Origin: Tropicibacter alexandrii | Lineage (GTDB): Bacteria > Pseudomonadota > Alphaproteobacteria > Rhodobacterales > Rhodobacteraceae | Length of the DNA stretch: 64,000 nt | NCBI RefSeq assembly: GCF_003667315.2 | Contig: NZ_RCTZ02000005.1 | Span: 62,001 to 126,000, forward strand | Direction of reading: 5' to 3' | Notes under the pieces: model-generated | Told to the model about the DNA's origin: nothing | Databases searched by the model: none | The model's input: the letters and a program-made list of their open reading frames with translations, nothing else | In this document: positions 29,210-38,050 of the stretch, piece after piece | Layout of the letters: every line of letters begins with the position of its first letter | Position numbering within the stretch: position 1 is the stretch's first letter | Position numbers and translations under genes: made by a program

Positions 29210-29874
29210 GTTCTTGCCTCTCTGTCGAAGCGCTGAAGCACGTCGTCCAGCGCCGGGTCGTTGAAATCTGCCAAGGTGGTATGGGCGCCGTTCACCCGCA
29301 ATGTCTGGTCGGACAATTGCGAGCGGATGCCCACGGTGTAGGCCCCGGACGCGCAGGCTGCGCGCACGCCCGAGGGGCTGTCTTCGAAGGCGATGGACTG
29401 CGCCGGGCTGACGCCCAGCATCTTCATCGCGGTGAGGTACGGGTCGGGATGCGGCTTGCCCCGGGGGCATTCCTCGCCGATCACGAGAATGTCGAAGGCG
29501 TCGCGAAGGCCGATGGCCTCCAGCATGGCCTCGGCGTTCAGGCGCATCGCGTTGGTGACGATGGCGCGCGGCCAGTCCTCGCGCAGGGCGCGCTCGACCA
29601 GCCGTTTGACGCCGGGCATGGCGGGGTAGGGGCGGGGCAGGCGGGCGCGGAACTCGGCCTCCTTCGCGTCCGAAAGCGCCTGCGGGTCAGGCTCATTCGG
29701 GAGGAATTCGGCAAAGAAGTCCACGTTCAGCCGACCATGCACATGGGTCATGTAGAACGTTTCGGTCACGTCCAACCCGCGCGGCCCCATCATGTCGGCG
29801 AAGACCTGCATGTGGATCGCATCGCTGTTCAGCATGGTGCCGTCCAGATCGAAGAGAAGCGCAGGTCCCGCCAT
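29206..29874 (-). CDS. HAD-superfamily phosphatase
   Basis: 222 residues. HAD motif I DLDGTMLNSD (9-18), motif II VTNAMR, Lys in ECPRGKPHPDPY, and motif IV FEDSPSGVRAA. This is the subfamily IA, phosphoglycolate/beta-phosphoglucomutase-like. It sits inside a one-carbon operon, between the MetF-like and methyltransferase genes, with overlaps, so it may remove a damaged or inhibitory phosphate metabolite in that pathway. This is inference. Confidence 0.85.
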   Translation of the reverse strand: MAGPALLFDLDGTMLNSDAIHMQVFADMMGPRGLDVTETFYMTHVHGRLNVDFFAEFLPNEPDPQALSDAKEAEFRARLPRPYPAMPGVKRLVERALREDWPRAIVTNAMRLNAEAMLEAIGLRDAFDILVIGEECPRGKPHPDPYLTAMKMLGVSPAQSIAFEDSPSGVRAACASGAYTVGIRSQLSDQTLRVNGAHTTLADFNDPALDDVLQRFDREART

Positions 29875-29883
29875 CCGTTCCGC

Positions 29884-30807
29884 TTACCCGTTGGCCGGGC
29901 GGGTGCTGTCGCCGCCGTTCTCGATGGCCCAGGTGGCGTTCGACTTGATCCCGCCCAGCGGGAAAAAGTGCACCTGCTCGATGTTGAAATCGGGGTTCGC
30001 GGCCTTGTGCGCGGCCAGTTTGGTCAGCACGTCAGTGGGCTCATAGGGCATGACCAGCTTGGTCACATCCATGGCGCGCTTTTGCAGAACCTTCAGCGAG
30101 GGGCCGACGCCGCAGGCGATGGCGAACTTGATCAGGGTTTGCAGCTTGGCCGGACCGGCGATGCCGATATGGATCGGCAGCTTGATGCCCTCGGCGGTCA
30201 GGCGGTTGGCCCATGCGATGATCGGATCGGCGTCAAAGGCGAACTGCGTGGCCAAGGCCATTTCCGCATCGGTGCGCTCGTTGAAGGCCTGCTTCCAGCG
30301 CAGCGCCTCCATCACCATGGCGTCGCCGCCATTGGGGTCGATGTCTTTGTTGCCCTCGGGGTGACCGGCGACGTGCAGGCGGGTAAAGCCCGCCCTGTCG
30401 AATAGGCCGGTTTCCATCAGCTGCATCGAGCTGTCGAACTCGCCATGCGGGGTGGTTACGCCACCGGCCAGCAGCAGGGCCTGCTTCACACCGGCCTCGT
30501 TCTGGTACATCGAAATCCAGTCGGCCAGCGTGGCCTTGTCCTTGATGATCCGGGCGGGGAAATGCGGCATGACGTTCATGCCGGCATCAGAGAGGCGGCG
30601 CGCGGTGGCCACCATGTCGGCGATCGGCGTGCCCTCGATATGGGCGATGTAGACGCGGGTGCCGTCGGGCAGCAGGGCGCGGAAATCCTCGACCTTTTCG
30701 GCGGTGCGCGGCATCACCTCGATCGAATAGCCCTTGAGGAAAGCCTCCAGGTGCTGGTTGCCGTTCGCGGGCTTTTCTTCGCGCTTGCGGAAATTGAGCA
30801 ATGCCAT
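29884..30807 (-). CDS. Methylenetetrahydrofolate reductase family protein
   Basis: 307 residues. I start at ATG 30807 because AAGGAGG is 5-6 bases upstream; two earlier ATGs lack this. It is a MetF-like TIM barrel: IEVMPRTAEKVEDF, VYIAHIEGT, MPHFPARI, LLAGGVTTPHGEF, HVAGHPEGNKDI and LPIHIGIAGPAKLQTLIKFA (FAD barrel positions). It should make 5-methyl-THF, the methyl donor for the downstream methyltransferase. Confidence 0.85.
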   Translation of the reverse strand: MALLNFRKREEKPANGNQHLEAFLKGYSIEVMPRTAEKVEDFRALLPDGTRVYIAHIEGTPIADMVATARRLSDAGMNVMPHFPARIIKDKATLADWISMYQNEAGVKQALLLAGGVTTPHGEFDSSMQLMETGLFDRAGFTRLHVAGHPEGNKDIDPNGGDAMVMEALRWKQAFNERTDAEMALATQFAFDADPIIAWANRLTAEGIKLPIHIGIAGPAKLQTLIKFAIACGVGPSLKVLQKRAMDVTKLVMPYEPTDVLTKLAAHKAANPDFNIEQVHFFPLGGIKSNATWAIENGGDSTRPANG

Positions 30808-30835
30808 CACGGCCTCCTTCAGGGTCATCGGGGGC

Positions 30836-31132
30836 TCATGCCCAACCGTCGTTTGCAATCAGCGCCTTCAGGCGGTCGGTGTCATACTCGGCCTCGATCC
30901 GGGCGATTTCGGCCTGTGCGGCCTCGCTCGGGTCGCCCTCGACGGTGCCGGAGGCCACCTTGCGCCATTCGGCAAGGTAGGCATCGGTATCCGAGGCCCC
31001 CACCTTCATCGCGGCGCGGTCGATGGCCTGCTCGAAACGCTCGGACAGCACGGCCTTGGCACCGCGACGGCCCTTGCCGACGATGACCTGGGCCGGGATG
31101 TCGCGCCAGTAGACGATGGTGAGGTCGGTCAT
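30836..31132 (-). CDS. PF13769-type small protein (named virulence factor)
   Basis: 98 residues starting MTDLTIVYWRDIPAQVIVGKGRRGAK. It matches a small family labelled Virulence_fact only by an old annotation. It is the first gene of the operon with the MetF-like, HAD and methyltransferase genes, which points to a role in one-carbon or corrinoid chemistry, not virulence. The downstream gene starts 29 bases later. Confidence 0.75.
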   Translation of the reverse strand: MTDLTIVYWRDIPAQVIVGKGRRGAKAVLSERFEQAIDRAAMKVGASDTDAYLAEWRKVASGTVEGDPSEAAQAEIARIEAEYDTDRLKALIANDGWA

Positions 31133-31379
31133 GAAACCTGATTCCTTTGTTCGCTGCGCACTCAATACTGGTGATGCGGGCATGGCCTGCGTCGTTTTTC
31201 GACCCAAGGGGTGACGCTTGCGACAGGGTATGTCGAACGCGATCATTGTGCCATGGGGGGCAATCGGCTAAGTTTTCACGAAAATCATGAGGCAGATTAA
31301 CCTTCGGCCAAGACAAGCCCGCAAAACTGGGCGGCGGCGAAGGTCAGGAAATCGAAAGCGACCGAAAAGGGGCTCGAGC

Positions 31380-32084
31380 ATGGCCATCACCGTCGACGCG
31401 TACAAGATCGCCTATATGGCGCTGCCCAAGGCGGGCTGTTCCTCGGTCAAGGAGGCGCTGGCGCGGCTCGATCCGGATTTCACCGTTCCGCCCGAGGACC
31501 AGATCGACATCTACACGTGGCACGGCCGTTTTCCGACGCGCCGGTTTCGCGGCTTCCGCTGGGCGCGGTATTCCGATTACTGGCGGTTTTGCGTGGTGCG
31601 CGACCCGGTGAAGCGCCTCATGTCGGTCTATACCAACCGCGTCGTGCAATTCGGCGACGTCGCCAACAGCCGCAGACTGCGGAAAAACCCGAAATGGTCG
31701 CATCTGAACCCAGACCCCAGCCCGGATGAGTTCTTTGCCAATCTGACGGACTACAAGTCGGTGAATTCCTCGATCAAGCATCACGCCATGGGGGCGTGGC
31801 ATTTCCTTGGACGGGATTTCGGCAATTACGACCGCGTCTACAAGACCGAAGAGCTGGGCCAGCTTGCGCAGGACCTGTCGAAGCGCACGGGCCAGTTCGT
31901 CACCATGCCGCGGGGCAACAGGTCGGACCAAACGCTGACGCTGGACGATCTTGCCCCGGCGACGATCGACGCGATCCGGCCCTTTCTCGAACAGGAATAC
32001 GAACATTTGTCGGCGTTTTATCAGAACCCGCTCGGGTCGCGGCGTCACGAGGCTTGCGCGATACCATCGGCGCGCGTATCCTGA
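31380..32084 (+). CDS. Sulfotransferase family 2 protein
   Basis: 234 residues from ATG 31380. The PAPS-binding loop is YMALPKAGCSSVKEAL (about 13-28) and the 3'-phosphate site is FCVVRDPVKRLMSVYTNR (about 75-92). It would transfer sulfate to a cell-surface sugar or similar acceptor. The acceptor is unknown. It is divergent from the one-carbon operon and 32 bases before ppx. Confidence 0.85.
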   Translation: MAITVDAYKIAYMALPKAGCSSVKEALARLDPDFTVPPEDQIDIYTWHGRFPTRRFRGFRWARYSDYWRFCVVRDPVKRLMSVYTNRVVQFGDVANSRRLRKNPKWSHLNPDPSPDEFFANLTDYKSVNSSIKHHAMGAWHFLGRDFGNYDRVYKTEELGQLAQDLSKRTGQFVTMPRGNRSDQTLTLDDLAPATIDAIRPFLEQEYEHLSAFYQNPLGSRRHEACAIPSARVS

Positions 32085-32116
32085 CCCCAAGTTGATATCG
32101 GAGAGGCGCGAAAACC

Positions 32117-33229
32117 ATGGCGCCCAAGCGTCCCGAGGCTGCGGGCGCTTTCCCGAAACCGGTCGAGAGCCCCGCGCCTGTACCGCCCGATCCCAATGCG
32201 CTGTATGCCGCGTTGGATCTGGGTACAAATAGTTGTCGCATGCTGATTGCCCAGCCAAAGGGCAGCCAGTTCCATGTGATCGACAGTTTTTCCAAGTCGG
32301 TCCAACTGGGCCATGGCTTGGAAAAGACAGGTCGGCTGAGCCGATCGTCCATGATCCGGACGATCTCGGCCCTGCGCGTGTGCCAACAGAAAATCGACCG
32401 CCACAATGTCCATAACATGCGTCTGGTGGCCACCGAGGCCTGCCGCCGCGCGCGCAACGCCCGCGACTTCATCCGCCATGTGCGCCGTGAAACCGGCCTG
32501 AGGCTGGAGATCATCCAGCCCGAGGAAGAGGCGCGCCTTGCGGTCATCTCATGTGCGCCGCTGGTCTCGACCAAGACGGAACAGCTGCTGGTCGTCGATA
32601 TCGGTGGCGGCTCGACCGAACTGGTCTGGATCGATCTGTCCAAGGTCGAGCCACGCGAACGTCCTCGTGCGATCATGCGCCTGCATGCGGGCTTCCACCC
32701 GCCGGAAACGCCGTTCCCGACGGCCAAGGTGGTGGACTGGATTTCGGTGCCTTTGGGCGTCGCCACGCTGCGCGACCAGTTCTCCGACGTGCAGGACGAC
32801 GCCGCGCGCTATGCGCTGATGAGCTGGTATTTCGAGGAACATCTCGCCGATTTCGCCCCTTACCGGGATGAACAGGCGCGCGAGGGCTTTCAGATCGTCG
32901 GCACGTCCGGCACCGTGACCACGGTCGCCGCCTCGCATCTGGGGCTGCGCCGCTATGACCGAACCAAGGTGGACGGGCTGCGCATGTCCTCGGACCAGAT
33001 CGAGGCGGTGATCCAGAGATACCTGACCATGGGCCCGGCGGGGCGTCGCCGCGACCCGCGCATCGGCCCGGATCGGCATGCGCTGATCATGTCGGGCTCG
33101 GCGATCTTGCAGGCGCTCTTGCGGATCTGGCCGACGGACCGGCTGTCCGTGGCGGATCGCGGCCTGCGCGAGGGATTGCTCTATGCGCAGATGTCGGCGG
33201 ATGGCGTTCTGGAGGATGGCCCGCTATAG
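32117..33229 (+). CDS. Ppx/GppA family phosphatase
   Basis: 370 residues. The actin-like fold has the phosphate loops ALDLGTNSCRMLI (about 32-44) and VVDIGGGSTELVWID, and ends with a helical region. The family cleaves polyphosphate or pppGpp. It lacks the long C-terminal domain of E. coli Ppx, as is usual in short alphaproteobacterial members. Next to rlmE, 36 bases apart, so probably one transcript. Confidence 0.9.
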   Translation: MAPKRPEAAGAFPKPVESPAPVPPDPNALYAALDLGTNSCRMLIAQPKGSQFHVIDSFSKSVQLGHGLEKTGRLSRSSMIRTISALRVCQQKIDRHNVHNMRLVATEACRRARNARDFIRHVRRETGLRLEIIQPEEEARLAVISCAPLVSTKTEQLLVVDIGGGSTELVWIDLSKVEPRERPRAIMRLHAGFHPPETPFPTAKVVDWISVPLGVATLRDQFSDVQDDAARYALMSWYFEEHLADFAPYRDEQAREGFQIVGTSGTVTTVAASHLGLRRYDRTKVDGLRMSSDQIEAVIQRYLTMGPAGRRRDPRIGPDRHALIMSGSAILQALLRIWPTDRLSVADRGLREGLLYAQMSADGVLEDGPL

Positions 33230-33265
33230 GGGCGGTCTACCGCGAAGGAAGGACACGAACAGGCT

Positions 33266-33976
33266 ATGGCAAAGGGACCCAAGAACAGTTCCGGGCGCGG
33301 GCAGCGCGATCTCAAGGTCAAGGTCAAGACGGCCCGTGGCCGGTCTTTGTCGTCCACACGCTGGCTGCAACGGCAGCTGAACGACCCTTATGTCAAGCGC
33401 GCGCGCGACGAGGGGTATCGTGGGCGCGCTGCCTTCAAGATTCTGGAAATCGACGACAAGTACCGGTTTCTTGTGCCCGGCGCGCGGGTTGTCGACCTTG
33501 GCTGCGCCCCCGGCGGCTGGTGTCAGGTGGCGGTGAAGCGGGTCAACGCACTTGGCGACAAGCCGGGCAAGCGGCAGGGCACGATCCTTGGCATCGACCT
33601 TCAAGAGATCGAGCCGATTGCGGGCTGCGAACTACACCAGCTCGACTTCATGGCCGACGGGGCCGATGAGCAGGTCAAGGCATGGCTGGGCGGCAAGGCC
33701 GATGTGGTCATGTCCGACATGGCGGCGGCCTCTTCGGGCCACAAGCAGACCGACCACCTGCGGATCATCGCGCTGTGCGAAGCGGCGGCGGAACTGGCCT
33801 TTGACGTGCTCGAAGAGGGCGGCACCTTTGTAGCCAAGGTTCTGGCCGGTGGGGCCGAGGGCAGCCTTCAGCAGATCCTGAAACAGCGTTTCGCAAAGGT
33901 GGCGAATTTCAAACCACCGGCGAGCCGGTCGGACTCCTCGGAAAAATTCGTCGTCGCCACCGGCTTCAAGGGTTAG
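33266..33976 (+). CDS. rlmE: 23S rRNA 2'-O-ribose methyltransferase RlmE
   Basis: 236 residues. FtsJ/RrmJ fold: SAM site [15 protein letters not shown] (about 74-88), [13 protein letters not shown] (catalytic Asp), and Lys in [10 protein letters not shown]. The N-terminal extension is basic ([19 protein letters not shown]). It methylates U2552 of 23S rRNA in the large subunit. Its stop overlaps the stop of a small convergent gene. Confidence 0.96.
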   Translation: MAKGPKNSSGRGQRDLKVKVKTARGRSLSSTRWLQRQLNDPYVKRARDEGYRGRAAFKILEIDDKYRFLVPGARVVDLGCAPGGWCQVAVKRVNALGDKPGKRQGTILGIDLQEIEPIAGCELHQLDFMADGADEQVKAWLGGKADVVMSDMAAASSGHKQTDHLRIIALCEAAAELAFDVLEEGGTFVAKVLAGGAEGSLQQILKQRFAKVANFKPPASRSDSSEKFVVATGFKG

Positions 33977-34143
33977 CGCCGCAGCGACGCCACTGCGGCA
34001 GCCTGCCATTGCGCGATCTGTTCGTCGCTCAGCCCGTCGTCGAAGCGCGTGCGCAGTTCGGGTTCCTCAAGCGCCTCTTGCTCCGTGCGGTGCAGGGCGA
34101 ACAAGCGGGCAAGGCGGTTGGTCGAGGGGCTGTCATCCAGCAT
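33973..34143 (-). CDS. Small ORF, 56 residues, unknown function
   Basis: Translated by hand: starts [19 protein letters not shown] and ends [18 protein letters not shown]. The composition is balanced and helical, unlike a shadow frame, and the stop overlaps the rlmE stop in a tight convergent junction, as real genes do here. There is no strong Shine-Dalgarno sequence (GGAC 6 bases upstream). I recognise no family. Confidence 0.5.
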   Translation of the reverse strand: MLDDSPSTNRLARLFALHRTEQEALEEPELRTRFDDGLSDEQIAQWQAAAVASLRR

Positions 34144-34262
34144 GAATCGGTCCGGGTGTTTGCGGGTGAGGACTTGATTTTGCCCGTGCTTTAAGGCGGA
34201 TTTCGTGCAAGGAGAAGGCTTTGCCGAGGTTTTCGGTAAATTGCCTTGGGGATGGGGGGAAG

Positions 34263-34886
34263 ATGGCTGTTATTTTGTGCTACGGCGACAGCAACACGCA
34301 TGGCACCTTGCCGATGAGGGTTGCGGGCCAGTCCGAGCGCGCCGCGCGCGCCGACCGCTGGACCGAGGTTCTGGCCGCCGATCTGGGGCCGGATCACACG
34401 GTCATCGCCGAGGGCCTGCCGGGCCGCACCACCGTCCACGAGGATCATGTCGAGGGCGGCGCCCGCAACGGGCTGGCGGTGCTGCCAGCGGTCCTGCACA
34501 GCCACAAGCCGCTTGACCTGATGATCCTGATGCTGGGGACCAACGACCTCAAGCCGCGCTTCGCCGTGTCCGCCCATGAGATCGCGCGTTCGGTCGAGCG
34601 GCATATCGTGCTGGCGCGCGCCGAGGGGGTGGTGGACAGAATCCTGCTGATTACGCCCGCGCCGGTGCGCGAAACAGGCACACTGGCCGACGTCTTTGCC
34701 GGGGCCGAGGCGCGGCAGATCGGGTTGGATGGGTTCCTCGAAGAGATCGCCGCACGCCACGGCTGTGCCTTCCTGCGGGCGGGCGATCACGTGGTGGTGT
34801 CCGACAAGGATGGCGTGCATTGGGAACCCGAGGTGCAGCGCGGCTTTGGCGCCGTCATGGCGCAGGTCGTGCGAGGGCTGTTTTGA
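34263..34886 (+). CDS. SGNH/GDSL arylesterase-like hydrolase
   Basis: 207 residues from ATG 34263. Block I ILCYGDSNTHG holds the nucleophile Ser; block III is LMLGTNDLK (Gly, Asn); block V is DGVHW (Asp, His). It resembles TesA/arylesterase enzymes that cut esters. No signal peptide, so cytoplasmic. A TTG at 34221 with AAGGAG six bases upstream is a possible alternative start that would add 14 residues. The next gene starts inside its stop codon. Confidence 0.88.
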   Translation: MAVILCYGDSNTHGTLPMRVAGQSERAARADRWTEVLAADLGPDHTVIAEGLPGRTTVHEDHVEGGARNGLAVLPAVLHSHKPLDLMILMLGTNDLKPRFAVSAHEIARSVERHIVLARAEGVVDRILLITPAPVRETGTLADVFAGAEARQIGLDGFLEEIAARHGCAFLRAGDHVVVSDKDGVHWEPEVQRGFGAVMAQVVRGLF

Positions 34887-35323
34887 GGCTCTTGCCGCTG
34901 ATCCTGCTCGCTGGCTGTGCCGCGCCCGCAGCCTTGCCTCCGGTCACGATCCCCGTACGCAACCCGACCGCGCCGATTGCCTCGCAGGTCGATGCGGACC
35001 TGTCGCGCCTGTCTGGCGACTGGGTGGTGGTGCAGGGGGCGGGAATCCGGCCGGGCACGCGGTTGCGGTTCGGGCCGGATCGGGTCGCCATCGACGGTGC
35101 GGTCCTGTCGGTGGCGCAAACCACCGCGGGCCGGCTGACGATCGGGGGGGAACCGGTCTGGGTCCACTGGATCGATGCCGACAACCGCACCGCTGCGCTT
35201 GGCAATCCCGACGGTACACGGGTCTGGATCATGGATCGTGCCGGCAAACCGGGCGAACGGCTGCGCGCGGCGCGCGAAATCCTGACATGGTACGGCTACG
35301 ACCTGTCCCGCGTCGCGGGATGA
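34883..35323 (+). CDS. Putative lipoprotein
   Basis: 146 residues if read from the TTG at 34883, which overlaps the stop of the esterase gene and follows GAGGG. This start gives a clean lipoprotein signal, LRLLPLILLAGC, with lipobox LAGC. The mature part (LSGDWVVVQGAGIRPGTRLRF and following beta strands) looks like a small beta barrel. Function unknown. An upstream ATG at 34820 would put 21 non-hydrophobic residues in front of the signal. Confidence 0.7.
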   Translation: MRLLPLILLAGCAAPAALPPVTIPVRNPTAPIASQVDADLSRLSGDWVVVQGAGIRPGTRLRFGPDRVAIDGAVLSVAQTTAGRLTIGGEPVWVHWIDADNRTAALGNPDGTRVWIMDRAGKPGERLRAAREILTWYGYDLSRVAG

Positions 35324-35379
35324 CTTGCCTTTCCCGACGGCGCCGGGTTCTCTGAGCGAAACGAGCGCAGGGAGGGATC

Positions 35380-36786
35380 ATGCAAAAAATAGCGGCAATC
35401 ATCGGCGGTGGCGTCATCGGCGGCGGCTGGGCGGCGCGGTTCGCGCTCATGGGCTGGGAGGTGCGCCTGTACGACCCCGACCCGGACGCCGCGCGCAAGA
35501 TGTCCGAAGTGATGGCCAATGCGGCCCGCGCGCTGCCGATGCTCTACGAGGCACCGATGCCCGCGTGCGGGGCGATCACCCATTGTGCAACCTTGGCTGA
35601 GGCGGTGGAGAGCGCAAGCTACATACAGGAAAGCGTGCCCGAGCGCCTTGAGTTGAAACACAAGGTTTTTCAAGAGCTTCAGGCCCATTGTTCATCTGAT
35701 GCCGTCATTGCGTCCTCGACCTCCGGCTTCAAGCCCTCGGAATTGCAGGAGGGGGCCGCGCGCCCTGAGCAGATCCTCGTCGCGCATCCTTTCAACCCGG
35801 TCTACCTGCTGCCGCTGGCCGAACTTGTACCCAGTCCCAAGACCGGCGCGCAGATCGTTGAAAAAGCGAAAGAAACCCTGACGGCCATCGGTATGTACCC
35901 GCTACATGTCCGGGCCGAGATCGACGCGCATATCGCCGACCGGTTCCTCGAAGCGGTCTGGCGAGAGGCGCTTTGGCTGGTCAAGGACGGCATCGCCACG
36001 ACCGAGGAAATCGATAACGCGATCCGCTATGGCTTTGGCCTGAGATGGGCGCAGATGGGCCTGTTCGAAACCTACCGCGTGGCCGGTGGCGAAGCGGGCA
36101 TGCGGCATTTCATGGCGCAGTTCGGTCCGTGCCTGCAATGGCCTTGGACCAAACTGACGGATGTGCCCGAGTTCACCGACGAGCTGGTCGACCTGATCAC
36201 AGAACAATCCGACGCCCAATCCGGCGCGCATTCGATCCGCGAGCTGGAGCGCCTGCGCGACAACAACCTCGTCGCGATCCTGCGCGCCTTGAAAGGGCAA
36301 GAGGCCGCCGCCGGTGCGCTGATCCGAGCCCATGATGACAGCCTGCGCGGGCCTTTGGCGGACGGGGTGCCGCTGGTGACCGTGCGCCGCACCGTGCCGG
36401 TCGATTGGACCGATGTGAACGGCCACATGAACGAGGGGCGCTATGGGCAGGTCTTCTCGGACGCCTCCGAGGAATTGATGGCGCATGTCGGTGCGGACCG
36501 CGCCTATATCGATGCGGGCAACAGCTATTTCACCGCCGAAACCAACATCAAGTATCTCTCGGAAACCCTTGCTGGAGAAGACTTTATCGTCGAAACGCGG
36601 GTCATGTTGGGGCAGGGCAAGAAGCTGCGCCTGTGGCACGAGATGAAGCGGCCTTCGGGCGAGATCGTGGCGACCTGCGACCAGTTCCTTCTGCATGTCT
36701 CGCTGGAGACGCGGCGTTCTTGTCCGCCACTCCCAGAGGTGCTGACCCGGATCGAGGCACTGGCACAGGCGCATGCCGATGGATGA
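35380..36786 (+). CDS. L-carnitine 3-dehydrogenase fused to betainyl-CoA thioesterase
   Basis: 468 residues. Residues 1 to about 260 are a 3-hydroxyacyl-CoA-dehydrogenase-like enzyme (NAD loop IIGGGVIGGGW, 7-17; HPFNPVYLLPLAELV). Residues about 335-465 are a hot-dog thioesterase (VPVDWTDVNGHMNEGRYGQVF). This fusion is known for carnitine dehydrogenases: oxidation to 3-dehydrocarnitine, then release of betaine from betainyl-CoA. The enzyme for the step between (BKACE) is not in the window. The glycerate kinase gene overlaps its end. Confidence 0.88.
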   Translation: MQKIAAIIGGGVIGGGWAARFALMGWEVRLYDPDPDAARKMSEVMANAARALPMLYEAPMPACGAITHCATLAEAVESASYIQESVPERLELKHKVFQELQAHCSSDAVIASSTSGFKPSELQEGAARPEQILVAHPFNPVYLLPLAELVPSPKTGAQIVEKAKETLTAIGMYPLHVRAEIDAHIADRFLEAVWREALWLVKDGIATTEEIDNAIRYGFGLRWAQMGLFETYRVAGGEAGMRHFMAQFGPCLQWPWTKLTDVPEFTDELVDLITEQSDAQSGAHSIRELERLRDNNLVAILRALKGQEAAAGALIRAHDDSLRGPLADGVPLVTVRRTVPVDWTDVNGHMNEGRYGQVFSDASEELMAHVGADRAYIDAGNSYFTAETNIKYLSETLAGEDFIVETRVMLGQGKKLRLWHEMKRPSGEIVATCDQFLLHVSLETRRSCPPLPEVLTRIEALAQAHADG

Positions 36787-38050
36787 TCGCGCGCTCCTGA
36801 CCGACCTGTTTCACACGGCTGTCGCGGCGGCGGATCCGATGAAATGCTTGAAACAATCACTGCCCGCGCGCCCAAAGGGGCGCACCGTGGTTGTCGCCAT
36901 CGGCAAGGGCGCGGCCCAGATGGCGGCGGCGTTCGAAACCCTGTGGGACGGCCCCGTCGAGGGGGTCGTCGTCACGCGCTACGGCTACGCGGTGCCATGC
37001 CGGGACCTGCCGGTGATCGAGGCGTCGCACCCAGTGCCCGATGCGGCCGGGATGGAGGCGACCGAGGCGGTGTTCCGGGCGGTCGAGGGCCTGACGGAGG
37101 ACGATCTCGTGGTTGCGCTGGTCTGCGGCGGCGGTTCGGCCCTGCTGCCCGCGCCGCCCGAGGGGTTCGCGTTGGAGGATGAGCAGGCGTTGAACAAGGC
37201 CCTGTTGTCCAGCGGCGCGCCGATCGGTGTGATGAACGCCATTCGCAAGCATTTCAGCCGGGTCAAAGGTGGGCGTCTGGCGCTGGCCGCGCATCCGGCG
37301 CGGGTCTTGTCGCTGGTGGTCAGCGATGTGCCGGGCGACGATCCGGCGCAGGTCGCCTCTGGCCCGACCGTGCCCGACGGGGTGACCCGCGTTGACGCGC
37401 TTTCGATGATCCGAGCGCGAAATATCAAGATACCGGAACAGGTTATGGCGCATATCTCAAACGATGCCTCTACCGCGCCATTGCCCAATGATCCGCGTTT
37501 TGCCCGGAACGAGGTGCATGTTGTAGCCTCTGCACGCCTCTCGCTCGAGGCTGCCGCCGCGCGCGCCGAGGCGCTTGGCCTGCGCTCGGTGATCCTGTCG
37601 GACAGCATCGAGGGCGAGGCCCGGGATATCGGCTTGATGCATGCCGCGCTCGCGCGCGAGATTGCCCTGCGCAACCGCCCGTTTACGGCGCCGGTGCTTG
37701 TCCTGTCGGGCGGCGAGACCTCTGTCACGCTGGGCGATGCGCCCGGTCGCGGCGGGCGGAACACGGCTTTCCTGATGGGACTCGCGGGCGCCATCGAGGG
37801 CGTGAACGCCACCATTCTGGGCGCCGATACGGATGGGATCGACGGGTCCGAGGACAATGCCGGTGCCTTCGCCGATGGGAGCAGTTTTGCCCGGCTGCGC
37901 GCGCTTGGCCTCGATCCGGGCGATTTTACCCGCGCGCAGGATCCGTGGGGCGCGTTCGACGCGCTTGGCGACTTGTTCGTGCCCGGTCCGACCGGCACGA
38001 ATGTCAATGATTTCAGGGCGATGCTGGTCAGGCCTCAGGCATCGCCGTAG
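36773..38050 (+). CDS. Glycerate 2-kinase (MOFRL family)
   Basis: 425 residues. N-terminal DUF4147 domain (VVVAIGKGAAQMAAAFE; LVCGGGSALLPAPPEGF; NAIRKHFSRVKGGRLA) and C-terminal MOFRL domain (GGRNTAFLMGLA; DTDGIDGSEDNAGAF). It phosphorylates glycerate in serine-cycle-like or glyoxylate routes; older names include hydroxypyruvate reductase. ATG 36773 or 36779, both inside the preceding gene. It converges with the next gene, 16-base overlap. Confidence 0.9.
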   Translation: MPMDDRALLTDLFHTAVAAADPMKCLKQSLPARPKGRTVVVAIGKGAAQMAAAFETLWDGPVEGVVVTRYGYAVPCRDLPVIEASHPVPDAAGMEATEAVFRAVEGLTEDDLVVALVCGGGSALLPAPPEGFALEDEQALNKALLSSGAPIGVMNAIRKHFSRVKGGRLALAAHPARVLSLVVSDVPGDDPAQVASGPTVPDGVTRVDALSMIRARNIKIPEQVMAHISNDASTAPLPNDPRFARNEVHVVASARLSLEAAAARAEALGLRSVILSDSIEGEARDIGLMHAALAREIALRNRPFTAPVLVLSGGETSVTLGDAPGRGGRNTAFLMGLAGAIEGVNATILGADTDGIDGSEDNAGAFADGSSFARLRALGLDPGDFTRAQDPWGAFDALGDLFVPGPTGTNVNDFRAMLVRPQASP

